Assembly (NCBI GenBank): GCA_002690705.1 | Contig: NZFO01000001.1 | Coordinates: 1 to 55,610, forward strand | Source: Magnetovibrio sp. | GTDB lineage: Bacteria > Pseudomonadota > Alphaproteobacteria > Rhodospirillales > Casp-alpha2 | DNA: 55,610 nucleotides | Reading direction: 5' to 3' | In this document: piece after piece, positions 16,718 through 25,218 of the stretch | Layout: every line of letters begins with the position of its first letter | How positions within the stretch are numbered: position 1 is the first letter of the stretch | The notes under the pieces: model-generated | Database searches by the model: none | The model's input: only the letters and a program-made list of their open reading frames with translations | What the model was told of the DNA's origin: nothing | Translations under genes and position numbers: made by a program

Positions 16718-17359
16718 TTATTTATGGGCGAAAATATCGGTTTCTCGCCAGCCCATTAAGTCGAGTTCGACACGGGTATGCAAAAAATCAAAGCAACGAC
16801 TCGCTAAATCAATGCGATTCTCTCGAGCAAGCATAATATTTAAGCGTTCTCTAATTGCATGTAAATTTAAAACATCGCTAGCTGCATATCTTAATTGATC
16901 AGCAGTTAATTCATCGGCGGCCCAGTCGGATGATTGCTGTTCTTTTAAGAGCTCAATGCCGAGAAGCTCTCTGGTAACATCCTTCAAACCATGCCGATCT
17001 GTGTAGGTACGCACCAGCTTTGAGGCAATCTTTGTACAATAAGCCGGCTTTATATCAACATCTAAGTACCTCCTCAAGATCGCCATGTCGAACCTTGCAA
17101 AGTGAAAGATTTTGATGACGCGTGTGTCTGAAAGAATCTGTCGTAAATAGGGCGCGCGGTAGTTATCACGGGAGAATTTTACGAGGTGGCAAACCCCATC
17201 TCCACCGGAGAGTTGCACCATGCATAAGCGATCACGACGTGGGTTGAGACCTTGCGTCTCAGTGTCAACAGCAATCCCGTCTGGAAAAATGATTCCTTTT
17301 GGAAGATCATCGTTGTATAATTCAATCGCGCTTGGATCTTTCACTTGAGTATATTTCAC
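16718..17359 (-). CDS. nrnC: NrnC-type 3'-5' exoribonuclease (RNase D-like)
   Basis: A 213-residue DEDD-family exonuclease lacking the HRDC domains of RNase D. It matches NrnC, the alphaproteobacterial nanoRNase that removes dinucleotides such as pGpG and replaces Orn. Exo I is AVDTETQGLNPRRDRLCMVQ (about 29-48). Exo II is IKIFHFARFDMAIL (about 82-95). Exo III is YAASDVLNLH (about 158-167), of the DEDDy type. The C-terminal ELDLMGW-DIFAH ending is typical of NrnC. It lies upstream of kdsD on the same strand with 81 bases between. Confidence 0.92.
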   Translation of the reverse strand: MKYTQVKDPSAIELYNDDLPKGIIFPDGIAVDTETQGLNPRRDRLCMVQLSGGDGVCHLVKFSRDNYRAPYLRQILSDTRVIKIFHFARFDMAILRRYLDVDIKPAYCTKIASKLVRTYTDRHGLKDVTRELLGIELLKEQQSSDWAADELTADQLRYAASDVLNLHAIRERLNIMLARENRIDLASRCFDFLHTRVELDLMGWRETDIFAHK

Positions 17360-17393
17360 TGTGATACACCTTCTGTCGCAAGCCTCTTAAAAT

Positions 17394-17480
17394 TGGTGCC
17401 CAGGAGAAGACTCGAACTTCCACAACCTTACGGTCACAGGTACCTGAAACCTGCGCGTCTACCAATTCCGCCACCTGGGC
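17394..17480 (-). tRNA. tRNA-Leu(CAG)
   Basis: The reverse complement is an 87-base type II tRNA with acceptor stem GCCCAGG/CCTGGGC. Its D-arm holds GGCGGAATTGGTAGACGC, and a long variable arm is present. The anticodon stem CAGGT/ACCTG encloses loop TTCAGGT, anticodon CAG, which reads CUG. The CCA end is encoded at 17396-17394. Confidence 0.97.
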
Positions 17481-17644
17481 ACGATGAACTGCATGGTTTA
17501 CTAGCGCTCTTGCACTAAATGACCTGCTTATTGTGCTGAACGTGCGTTGTCAACATAGCCGATGAGGATCAGAGCGCAACATGCGTGCACTTCCACTTAA
17601 ACCGTTATAAAACTAGAAGTTCACTTTTGCATTAAATTGGGGGG

Positions 17645-18658
17645 ATGATGGTTAAGCAAGTCGTAACGTTATTCGGTGGATCCGGTTTTATTGGTCGTCA
17701 TCTCGTTCACAAGCTTGCAAAACGAGGCTTTGAGGTCCGTATCGCGGTGCGCAACACGGAATTTGCTCACGTCTTAAAACCAGCGGGCGATGTTGGACAA
17801 ATTGTACCTTGGCAGACAGATATCTGTGATCCAGCACAAGTCGCGACAGCCATTGAAGGGGCTTATGCTGCCGTTAATTTGGTTGGTATTCTCTATGAAC
17901 GTGGAGAGAGGAGTTTTCAGCGCATGCATGTTGAAGCTGCAGAAAATATAGCCATCGCAGCTCTTAATGGCGGCGTCCAAAGGCTCGTGCATGTATCGGC
18001 AATAGGTGCCGACATAGAGAGCAGCTCGGCATATGGGTACACGAAGGCTGCGGGTGAGATTGCTGTGAAAGCCGCATTTCCGTCCGCAACGATTATGCGG
18101 CCAAGTGTGATTTTCGGACCCGAGGACAATTTTTTTAACATGTTTGCAGGCATTATGCGACTTTCGCCCGTTCTTCCGGTTATGGGTTCGCGGCCATGGC
18201 CAAAAATCTCGATTGGTGGGTTGACGTTAATAGATTTTGACTTTTTCGGTAAGGGAGGATGCAGTTTTCAACCTGTTTTCGTCGGTGATGTAGCCGAGGC
18301 GATAATGTATGCTTTAACAGAAGTTACGAACGAGGGAGAAATTTATGAACTAGGCGGGCCTAGGGTTTATAGTTTTAAGGAAATTATGGAATTATTGCTT
18401 CAAACCACGGGACGAGAGCGAGTCCTTATCCCCATGCCTTTGTGGCTGGCTCACGCGCAAGCTATGATCCTTCAACTTTTTCCAAAACCGCTACTTACCA
18501 TTGACCAGGTCCGGATGATGGAGACTGATAATGTTGTATCGGGTGATTGCCCTGGCCTCGCCGAATTAAAAATAAAGGCAAAGACAGCGGAGGCTATCCT
18601 GCCAACATATTTGCAAAGGTTCAGGACCCCCCGTAGCAAAGGTTTTGACATCCAATAA
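17645..18658 (+). CDS. NDUFA9-like NAD(P)-binding protein (complex I-associated type)
   Basis: An atypical short-chain dehydrogenase of 337 residues with the nucleotide-binding motif FGGSGFIGRHLV near residue 10. The YGYTK catalytic-type motif lies near 128, and MRPSVIFGPEDNFFN near 150. The sequence matches the alphaproteobacterial homologues of mitochondrial NDUFA9, an accessory subunit of respiratory complex I, often labelled complex I NDUFA9 subunit family. A role in complex I assembly or in quinone metabolism is inferred from the family. A G-rich run stands directly before two adjacent ATGs (17645, 17648). It is flanked by tRNA-Leu and an M17 peptidase gene, with no obvious operon. Confidence 0.85.
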   Translation: MMVKQVVTLFGGSGFIGRHLVHKLAKRGFEVRIAVRNTEFAHVLKPAGDVGQIVPWQTDICDPAQVATAIEGAYAAVNLVGILYERGERSFQRMHVEAAENIAIAALNGGVQRLVHVSAIGADIESSSAYGYTKAAGEIAVKAAFPSATIMRPSVIFGPEDNFFNMFAGIMRLSPVLPVMGSRPWPKISIGGLTLIDFDFFGKGGCSFQPVFVGDVAEAIMYALTEVTNEGEIYELGGPRVYSFKEIMELLLQTTGRERVLIPMPLWLAHAQAMILQLFPKPLLTIDQVRMMETDNVVSGDCPGLAELKIKAKTAEAILPTYLQRFRTPRSKGFDIQ

Positions 18659-19013
18659 TTGGTGTTCAAGAACCGGGCATTAAAGCGACGGAATGCTGCT
18701 ATTATCGTGTCAGGGTTTTTATCAAGTCAGCTGCCGGCATAGGGGATGACCGAATTAAAATTCGCTTTATTGGATTGATCGAGGGAGACCAATTTTTACG
18801 AGCCCAATAACGCTGGGTGGTGGATAAAGCGTCACCAACTTTTCATTGATTTGGTCTAATTTTGGTCTCGACAATCTTTCGTCATAAATTGTCGATAATG
18901 TCCAACTTATCGATATAATAGCATTAGCTAGTATCCGCTTATGCTTTTGGCCAGTACTATCAAAAAAAGTCGATCAGAACATTTTTAAGATAAAGTCGCT
19001 ATGTTTTGTGATT
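18659..19013. other. Intergenic region with one inverted repeat
   Basis: A 355-base gap between convergent genes. CGACAAT (18869-18875) and ATTGTCG (18888-18894) form a perfect 7-base stem with a 12-base loop. No T-tract follows on either side. Otherwise I see nothing coding. Confidence 0.4.
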
Positions 19014-20396
19014 TTAGTTTTTAAGTGTATATCTCGTCATAAGCATATCAAAGAATGCACGCATACCCATAGACTCTCCGCCCTCTGGCCGGCCTGGCCG
19101 GTTACTTGAATTCCAAGCCATCACATCCACATGAGCCCACGAGATCCCGGGTAAAATGAATGCTTCCAGAAACAATGCGGCTGTAATTGCTCCGCCGAAA
19201 CCACTGTCAGGTGAGTTATTAAGATCAGCAAATTTACCCTCGATGTGTCGCTTGTAGTCGTGCCAAAGTGGCATGCGCCATAGTGGATCGGTTGCTCTCT
19301 GACTCGCCGAGAGAAGTTCATCCGCAAAAATATCGTCATTGCAAAAAAGCGCTGGAAGCTCAGTGCCTAATGCAATCCTTGCGGCACCCGTTAGAGTGGC
19401 GAAATCCATGATTATATCGGGATTTTCGCTAGACGCTTCGCTTAAAGCGTCTGCTAAGACCAACCGACCTTCAGCATCCGTATTGTTGACCTCGACCGTG
19501 AGACCTTTGTGGGTCATTAAAATATCACCGGGTCGCATTGCGTTAGCTGAAATTGAATTTTCAACAGCTGGGATTAGGACCCGAAGTCGAATTGGCAGAT
19601 CAGCATCCATGATCATACCGGCAAGCCCAAGTGCGTGTGCGCTTCCACCCATATCTTTTCGCATCATTTTCATCCCAGTGGAAGATTTGATGTTAAGGCC
19701 GCCAGTGTCGAAACACACGCCTTTACCGATAATGGTAACTTTTGGAGCCTCTTCATCTCCCCAGGTGAAATCGATCAGGCGCGGTGCTCGATCATGTGCG
19801 CGACCGACGGCATAAATAGCTGGAAAATTCTGGTGCAATAAATCTTCACCAATAATCGTGTGAAGGTCTGCGTCATATTCATTCGCTAAATTTGCGGCAG
19901 CCTCAGCTAGGTTATCTGGTCCCATGTCTGCAGCTGGCGTATTGATCAGATCGCGAACCAAATTTGTAAACCGAACGATCCGACGGACTTGAGTCGCATC
20001 GCAACCCGCTGGTTGAGCGAGAACGGGGTAGCCGGAGCTATTGTTTTTGTATCTGTCAAATTTATAAGCGGCTAATCCCCAAGCAGTTGCCAAATCATTG
20101 GCTTGATCTGGTGTCAAGGTACTATCGATAGTGTAAGTGCTTGGCGGCAAAGCATCTGGCAAGGAAGCCCAATCCCAGAGACAGGGTGTGTTTGGAACCC
20201 CGAATAAGACTTGGGCTATGGCGCCGTTTTCGGCGGGGAAAAGCGAGACTGTCCCCGGAGTTCCGTCAAAACATGTCTCCGCAGTCCAAGTTTGGAGTTG
20301 CGGCGGCTGATCCGATATCCAATCTGTAAAACTGCTCGGGTGGACAAGTTCTATGGGCACCGCCCCGTCCTTTTTCGAGATAATAAAGTCACTCAT
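19014..20396 (-). CDS. M17 leucyl aminopeptidase family protein
   Basis: A cytosolic two-metal aminopeptidase of 460 residues. The N-terminal domain (about 1-150) is family-variable. The catalytic domain starts near RFTNLVRDLINTPAADMGP (about 147). Metal ligands and catalytic residues are in TIIGKGVCFDTGGLNIK (Lys and Asp, near 228), MRKDMGGSA (near 250) and the M17 signature NNTDAEGRLVLADAL (near 308). It is closer to the shorter PepB-like branch than to E. coli PepA (503). The function is likely turnover of peptides. The rraA-like gene lies next upstream on the same strand, 84 bases apart. Confidence 0.93.
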   Translation of the reverse strand: MSDFIISKKDGAVPIELVHPSSFTDWISDQPPQLQTWTAETCFDGTPGTVSLFPAENGAIAQVLFGVPNTPCLWDWASLPDALPPSTYTIDSTLTPDQANDLATAWGLAAYKFDRYKNNSSGYPVLAQPAGCDATQVRRIVRFTNLVRDLINTPAADMGPDNLAEAAANLANEYDADLHTIIGEDLLHQNFPAIYAVGRAHDRAPRLIDFTWGDEEAPKVTIIGKGVCFDTGGLNIKSSTGMKMMRKDMGGSAHALGLAGMIMDADLPIRLRVLIPAVENSISANAMRPGDILMTHKGLTVEVNNTDAEGRLVLADALSEASSENPDIIMDFATLTGAARIALGTELPALFCNDDIFADELLSASQRATDPLWRMPLWHDYKRHIEGKFADLNNSPDSGFGGAITAALFLEAFILPGISWAHVDVMAWNSSNRPGRPEGGESMGMRAFFDMLMTRYTLKN

Positions 20397-20480
20397 GATA
20401 GCCGCCCATTCCTGTCAAAAACAAAAGTTCAAGGAGAGGTGATTTTTAATGCCATAGCAGCACCAATTTTAAATAAGTGA

Positions 20481-21143
20481 TTAATTGATTACCTCAGGTT
20501 CAGGTAACCCCATATGCTCTGACGGCATAATACCTCTGGCTGTTTCCGCGTTTATCGCTTGCTCATTACTAAGTTTTTCCTGCGCAGCGGCCAATAAAGC
20601 GGCTTGACGCAACAACGGAACGACTACGACGCCATCATCATCACCGAGTATAATATCTCCGCTCGAGACTGATGCTCCGCCGCAGGAGACTGAACCATCG
20701 ATGATCCCGCCAAAGCCTTTACTTGGACCTGCTGGAACGGCGCCCGCACAAAATACTGGAAAGCCAAGCTCGATAATTTCAGCGACGTCTCTGACCGCAC
20801 CGTCAATGACGACCCCCGCGATGCCTTTGTGGACGGCGGCCCGCGTCATTATGCCACCCCAAATTGCGGTGTCTACATGTGCGCGAGCATCGATTACTAG
20901 GACCTCGCCGGGCAACGCCATGCTGATTGCAACATGAATTGCAGAGTTATCACCGACCATTACAAAGACCGTCCGGGCTTGCCCCGTTAATGTCATGCCT
21001 GACGAAGCTGGTTTGATACGGGCAGCCATGCCTTGGCTGCGGTTCATACAATCCCCTGCTATGGCGGGTGGAATTTGCTGCCAAGGCTGTAACGCTGACT
21101 TTTCTAAGATTTTATAATTTGTTTGATATCGTTGTATCGTCAT
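20481..21143 (-). CDS. RraA-like protein, probable HMG/CHA-type aldolase
   Basis: The 220-residue protein has the RraA/HMG aldolase fold. Key segments are GDNSAIHVAISMALPGEVLV (near 70), WGGIMTRAAVHKGIAGVVIDGAVRD (near 100-125, with the divalent metal Asp and catalytic Arg of VIDGAVRD) and GDIILGDDDGVVVVP (near 170). Members cleave 4-hydroxy-4-methyl-2-oxoglutarate or 4-carboxy-4-hydroxy-2-oxoadipate, or decarboxylate oxaloacetate; some instead inhibit RNase E. The intact catalytic motif favours the aldolase role. The start at 21143 has AAAGGAAG about 9 bases upstream, better than the in-frame upstream start at 21176. Confidence 0.85.
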   Translation of the reverse strand: MTIQRYQTNYKILEKSALQPWQQIPPAIAGDCMNRSQGMAARIKPASSGMTLTGQARTVFVMVGDNSAIHVAISMALPGEVLVIDARAHVDTAIWGGIMTRAAVHKGIAGVVIDGAVRDVAEIIELGFPVFCAGAVPAGPSKGFGGIIDGSVSCGGASVSSGDIILGDDDGVVVVPLLRQAALLAAAQEKLSNEQAINAETARGIMPSEHMGLPEPEVIN

Positions 21144-21281
21144 AGTGTGGCTTCCTTTGGGGCAAATGCGGAGCATCAGTGTATTTGTAAAATACCATGC
21201 TAATCGTATACCATGCCTCCATTAGTGTCATCCCGCTGATAAGGATAAAACGTTGAGCATAAGCGATTAAACGGAGAAAAA

Positions 21282-21677
21282 ATGTTTTTTGGATTGTTTG
21301 GTAATCGACGAGAGCGCGAAGCGTTGCAATTAAATAAGGATGCGCCTGTAATTATTGATCACGCTGAGCAGATGTTCACAGATAATCGATTGCAAGAAAT
21401 AGCAGAAATGGTTGACACGCATCTCAGTCGTGTGCGAGAGAGTTTTGGACGCACGCGGATTGATATCAAGCGTGCGCATTATGAATATAGAAAACTACAT
21501 AAAGAGGCTCGTCGTAATAACCACCAGGCAAGTCTCACGGCGTTAACATTAGTAATTATACATTTACGGGCCGAAATTAATGGGACGCTTGCAGTCCCCG
21601 CGTGCGCCTCGATTGACGCAGCTATGGTGCGGTGGCTAGCAGGGAACGCGGTTCCCCTTACCGGTAAAGCTTATTGA
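21282..21677 (+). CDS. Hypothetical protein, 131 aa
   Basis: I do not recognise this protein. It starts with an aromatic MFFGLFGNRRERE. The middle (about 28-85) is predicted helical and rich in charged residues, including HLSRVRESFGRTRIDIKRAHYEYRKLHKEARR. A more hydrophobic stretch, LTALTLVIIHLRAEINGTL, follows near 85-103. The start has GGAG about 8 bases ahead and the frame is well filled, so it is probably real. It precedes a glycosyltransferase on the same strand, 49 bases apart, which suggests a two-gene unit. Confidence 0.65.
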   Translation: MFFGLFGNRREREALQLNKDAPVIIDHAEQMFTDNRLQEIAEMVDTHLSRVRESFGRTRIDIKRAHYEYRKLHKEARRNNHQASLTALTLVIIHLRAEINGTLAVPACASIDAAMVRWLAGNAVPLTGKAY

Positions 21678-21726
21678 TAATCCAGCCCTTTTCAATGTTG
21701 AATGGAATTTGTAATTTAAATCCGAT

Positions 21727-22827
21727 ATGAAGATTGCTTTCGTTGATCCAATTTCGTGGGATTACTCCCCTGAAACACCCTACGAACGGGCCATTGGCGG
21801 ATCACAGTCGGGCCTTTGTTATTTGAGTGCGAGCCTCGCAAGCAATGGCCACAAAGTCACATTAGTCAACCAAATTAAGAGCCCGGGAACTTACGCTGGC
21901 GTCTATTGTCCGGGCTTCAAAGCGGGCCTAAATGCAGAATTTCTGAATGATTATGACGTAATCATAGTCCTTAATGGTGCTGTTGGTGCTGAAATTCGCA
22001 GTTTAGGTGTAAATCGGCGCATGGTGATGTGGTGCCAACATGATGTAGATCAAGAGGCAGTGCAAAACCTTCATAACTCTCAAGAACGCGATTCTTGGGA
22101 TGGGTTTGTAATGGTTACTCACTGGGCCTTTGATAGATATCATAGACTTTTTAATATTCCTAAAGATAAAATGACTATCAAACGCAATGCTATCGGTCCA
22201 ATGTTTGAGAATGTTGCGGTCCGGAATAGCTTTTTTGAGACAGGTGAAGCGCCGGTTTTAATTTATTCTAGCACCCCATTTCGTGGCCTCACTGTTCTTC
22301 TGGAGGCCTTACCAATGATTCGTGCCGCTATCCCGGATTGTCGCCTCAAGGTGTTTTCGTCGATGGGTGTTTATCAGATGCATGATGGAGAAGATCAATA
22401 TCAATCGCTGTATGACCGGTGCAGGTCCATTGAAGGTAGCGAGTATTTTGGATCTGTCTCACAAAACGAGCTAGCTGATGCGTTTCTTGGGGCCGATATT
22501 ATGGCTTATCCAAATACGTTTCCAGAATTGGCTTGCATAGCAGTTATGGAGGCGATGGCGTCTGGATGTCTGGTCGTTACGTCTAATTTAGGCGCATTAC
22601 CAGAGACCACCGCTGGCTTTGGTTTTCTCATGGAACCAGAAAACGAATTGATACCTTTTGCCAGGAAATATTCCAAATTGGTCATCAGCACGATAAATGA
22701 CGCCCGAAAAACCCCAATAGATTTTGCTGAACGGCGTGAAAAACAAAAGGCATTTGCAAATAGCAACTATATTTGGGGAACTCGAGCCCGTGAGTGGGAG
22801 CAGTGGCTTCTAATGACAGTTTTCTAA
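21727..22827 (+). CDS. Glycosyltransferase, GT4 (GT-B) family
   Basis: A 366-residue GT-B glycosyltransferase. The N-terminal Rossmann half opens with MKIAFVDPISWDY and a glycine-rich loop ERAIGGSQSGLCYLSASL that binds the acceptor side. The C-terminal half has IYSSTPFRGLTVLLEAL near 180 and the donor-binding motif FPELACIAVMEAMASGCLVVTS near 264, containing the E-x7-E pair of GT4 enzymes. No membrane helix is visible, so it is cytoplasmic or peripheral. Sugar and acceptor are unknown. It converges with the TPR/OGT gene with 20 bases between stops, and the two may act on related surface glycans or proteins. Confidence 0.85.
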   Translation: MKIAFVDPISWDYSPETPYERAIGGSQSGLCYLSASLASNGHKVTLVNQIKSPGTYAGVYCPGFKAGLNAEFLNDYDVIIVLNGAVGAEIRSLGVNRRMVMWCQHDVDQEAVQNLHNSQERDSWDGFVMVTHWAFDRYHRLFNIPKDKMTIKRNAIGPMFENVAVRNSFFETGEAPVLIYSSTPFRGLTVLLEALPMIRAAIPDCRLKVFSSMGVYQMHDGEDQYQSLYDRCRSIEGSEYFGSVSQNELADAFLGADIMAYPNTFPELACIAVMEAMASGCLVVTSNLGALPETTAGFGFLMEPENELIPFARKYSKLVISTINDARKTPIDFAERREKQKAFANSNYIWGTRAREWEQWLLMTVF

Positions 22828-22847
22828 AATGGCGAAATATTTAGTGT

Positions 22848-25169
22848 TCAATAAAGGCACCAGTCACGCCATGCTTTTATTAACGCCCTCTCCAAGTTTC
22901 TTGTATACTTCTGAGGATCACATAATGCTGATGAAGCAATCTTTGCTCGCAAAGAAGAACGGATCGATGAAAGACGATTACTTCCATCTGTCAACGTCCT
23001 CACTTTGTCTATAAAATGTAGCTTATTTTCTATTATGAAATTATCTAGGCCAGCTGCGGTAAGCAAGCTGAAAGCATGTCGGCTGGCGAACGTGTCGCCG
23101 GGGTATGAAATAACAGGAACGCCCATCCACAGGGCTTCGCATGTGGTCACGCCGCCAGAGTATGGGAAGCTATCAAAAGCAACATCCACGCGCCCATAAT
23201 TTTTCATAAATTCTATCGGTTCTTGTCGCCCTTCAATCAAGATACGCGAAGGTTCAATACCCGCAGCACTAAGTACTGAACTTATTCGCGCGTGATTTTC
23301 AGGTGCATTTAAATTTTTATATATCATAAGAAGTCTTGATTTTGGTATTACCTTCATCAGCTGCGCCCATATTAATAATAATTCGGTATTGATCTTCGAT
23401 GGGTTAGAGAAGCACCCGAAAGTGAAAAAGCCATTTGCCTCCGACGGGGGTGGAGAGACGTCTGGAGCGTGCTCGGGTGGTGAATAGCAAATAAAACTAT
23501 CGGGTAATGTAATCATTTTCTCGCGATAATATGAGTGATCCTCTGATGGCGTGTGGCGAGGGTCGCTGACTAAAAAATCCATTGCAGACAGGCCCGTAGT
23601 GCCGGGATACCCCGACCAACTAATTTGAATGGGAGCGGGTTTGCGCGCAAAAGTAGCTAATCGATTATTTGTTGTATGGCCCGAGAGATCGAAAAGGATA
23701 TCAATTTCATCGTCTACAATTTTTGCGCTTAATGCCGTGTCATTCATTCCACCTATATCGACCCAATGGCTGGCATTAGTTTTAAACCGTTCGGTCATTG
23801 CATCAGGTAACCGGCCCGAATAAACCGTTATATTAAACTTTTTACGATCGTAATTCTCAAAAAAACCGATAGTGAAATAGCCGACGGGATGGTAGCCTAA
23901 ATCTGCAGATACAAAGCCTAATTTCAATCGCTTTTTGGGATCTTTAAGGTTAGCATGTACCTTAACAATTGAGTCTACTGGGAGCCCATGCACTTTATCC
24001 CATTTAATGTGGGCAGCCAATATACCACTGGGTGTTGATGAGGGTAATGCATGAAGAGTGAGCAAAATATTACTGTAAGCGCTCACACACGATGGCTGAA
24101 TCACAAGGGCTTTTTCATAAGACGAAATGGCCTCTTCAAGCCTCCCCAGCTCGCGTTGTACATTCCCCAAATTGATATAAGCATCAGCGCATTCAGCATT
24201 ATAGGAGATTGCTTGGAGGCAGGCTTCTTGCGAGTCTTCCAATCTATCCATTTTAAAATAACAATAACCGAGGTTACTGAGGGTATCAGCGCAAGATGGG
24301 TTGAGTACAGAAGCTTGTTCTAAAAAATTAATTGCCGTTTCGGTTTGCCCTGCAGCTTGATGAGCGACACCTAATTGAAACCAAAGAGTGGGATTTTCTG
24401 GTTGGAGGTCTGTGGCTTTATTGATTGCAGTAATAGCGTCCGTAAAATAGCCCATTCTAAGACAACAATTACTGAGACTTATTAAATGATTTATTTCTGT
24501 AGGCTCGAGCTTTGACGCTTGTTGGAAAGCGTCATGCGCATTTTGTACATGGTTTGTATCCATGAATGCTTTTCCAATATTACTATGCGCTTGTGCAAGG
24601 TTAGGATTGATAGACAGCGCGCACCGTTGATATTCTAAAGCTCTTTCCGGATCGCCCTGCTCGCGATTGATGACGCCAATATTTACATAAGCACCTGCTA
24701 AACGTGGGTCTAATCTGAGGGCTTCTTTATAACATCTTATAGCCTCATCGGGACGGCCAAGACTTCGATTAGTATTACCTAAGTTCATCCACGCCGGGAT
24801 GTCCGCAGGCGAATCGGTAAGCTTCTTTGTGTAAAAAATAACCGCTTCTTCGTAGCGCTCCAGCTCGAATAATATTGCCCCTAAATCACCGTCTGCCTCA
24901 TTGTAACCTGGCGCTATTTCAATGGCCTGGAACAGCAGTTTGACCGCGGTATCAAGTCGCCCAGCTTGGTGCATAATGACGCCAAGCAAATGAAATGGAA
25001 TAGGATTTTGTGTTCCGGCAGAGATTAAGCTTTTGCAAATTTGGGCAGCTTGTTTTGAATAGCCCGACTGGCTCGCTTGCACTGCTTCAGCTATGAGTGC
25101 ATCAGTATTACGGAGTACACTGCGGCGATTAGCAGGCTTTCGGGTACGGGAGACTTTGCGTTTCGCCAT
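22848..25169 (-). CDS. TPR-repeat protein with O-GlcNAc transferase-like (GT41) domain
   Basis: The 773-residue protein starts with a basic tail (MAKRKVSRTRKPANRR). About ten tetratricopeptide repeats follow (roughly 25-375), recognisable by units such as WMNLGNTNRSLGRPDEAIRC and AYVNIGVINREQGDPERAL. The rest is a SPINDLY/OGT-type catalytic region (about 400-765): LKLGFVSADLGYHPVGYF, DEIDILFDLSGHTTNNRL, PIQISWSGYPGTTGL, GCFSNPSKIN and DSFPYSGGVTTCEALWMGVPV. The latter includes the HxxG-like and nucleotide-sugar loops of GT41. Bacterial members glycosylate proteins such as flagellin, adhesins or cytosolic targets. No signal peptide is present, so it acts in the cytoplasm. Confidence 0.9.
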   Translation of the reverse strand: MAKRKVSRTRKPANRRSVLRNTDALIAEAVQASQSGYSKQAAQICKSLISAGTQNPIPFHLLGVIMHQAGRLDTAVKLLFQAIEIAPGYNEADGDLGAILFELERYEEAVIFYTKKLTDSPADIPAWMNLGNTNRSLGRPDEAIRCYKEALRLDPRLAGAYVNIGVINREQGDPERALEYQRCALSINPNLAQAHSNIGKAFMDTNHVQNAHDAFQQASKLEPTEINHLISLSNCCLRMGYFTDAITAINKATDLQPENPTLWFQLGVAHQAAGQTETAINFLEQASVLNPSCADTLSNLGYCYFKMDRLEDSQEACLQAISYNAECADAYINLGNVQRELGRLEEAISSYEKALVIQPSCVSAYSNILLTLHALPSSTPSGILAAHIKWDKVHGLPVDSIVKVHANLKDPKKRLKLGFVSADLGYHPVGYFTIGFFENYDRKKFNITVYSGRLPDAMTERFKTNASHWVDIGGMNDTALSAKIVDDEIDILFDLSGHTTNNRLATFARKPAPIQISWSGYPGTTGLSAMDFLVSDPRHTPSEDHSYYREKMITLPDSFICYSPPEHAPDVSPPPSEANGFFTFGCFSNPSKINTELLLIWAQLMKVIPKSRLLMIYKNLNAPENHARISSVLSAAGIEPSRILIEGRQEPIEFMKNYGRVDVAFDSFPYSGGVTTCEALWMGVPVISYPGDTFASRHAFSLLTAAGLDNFIIENKLHFIDKVRTLTDGSNRLSSIRSSLRAKIASSALCDPQKYTRNLERALIKAWRDWCLY

Positions 25170-25218
25170 TTGTTCAAATTATTTCACGCGACGTGATGAG
25201 AATATACTTAAATGGGAG

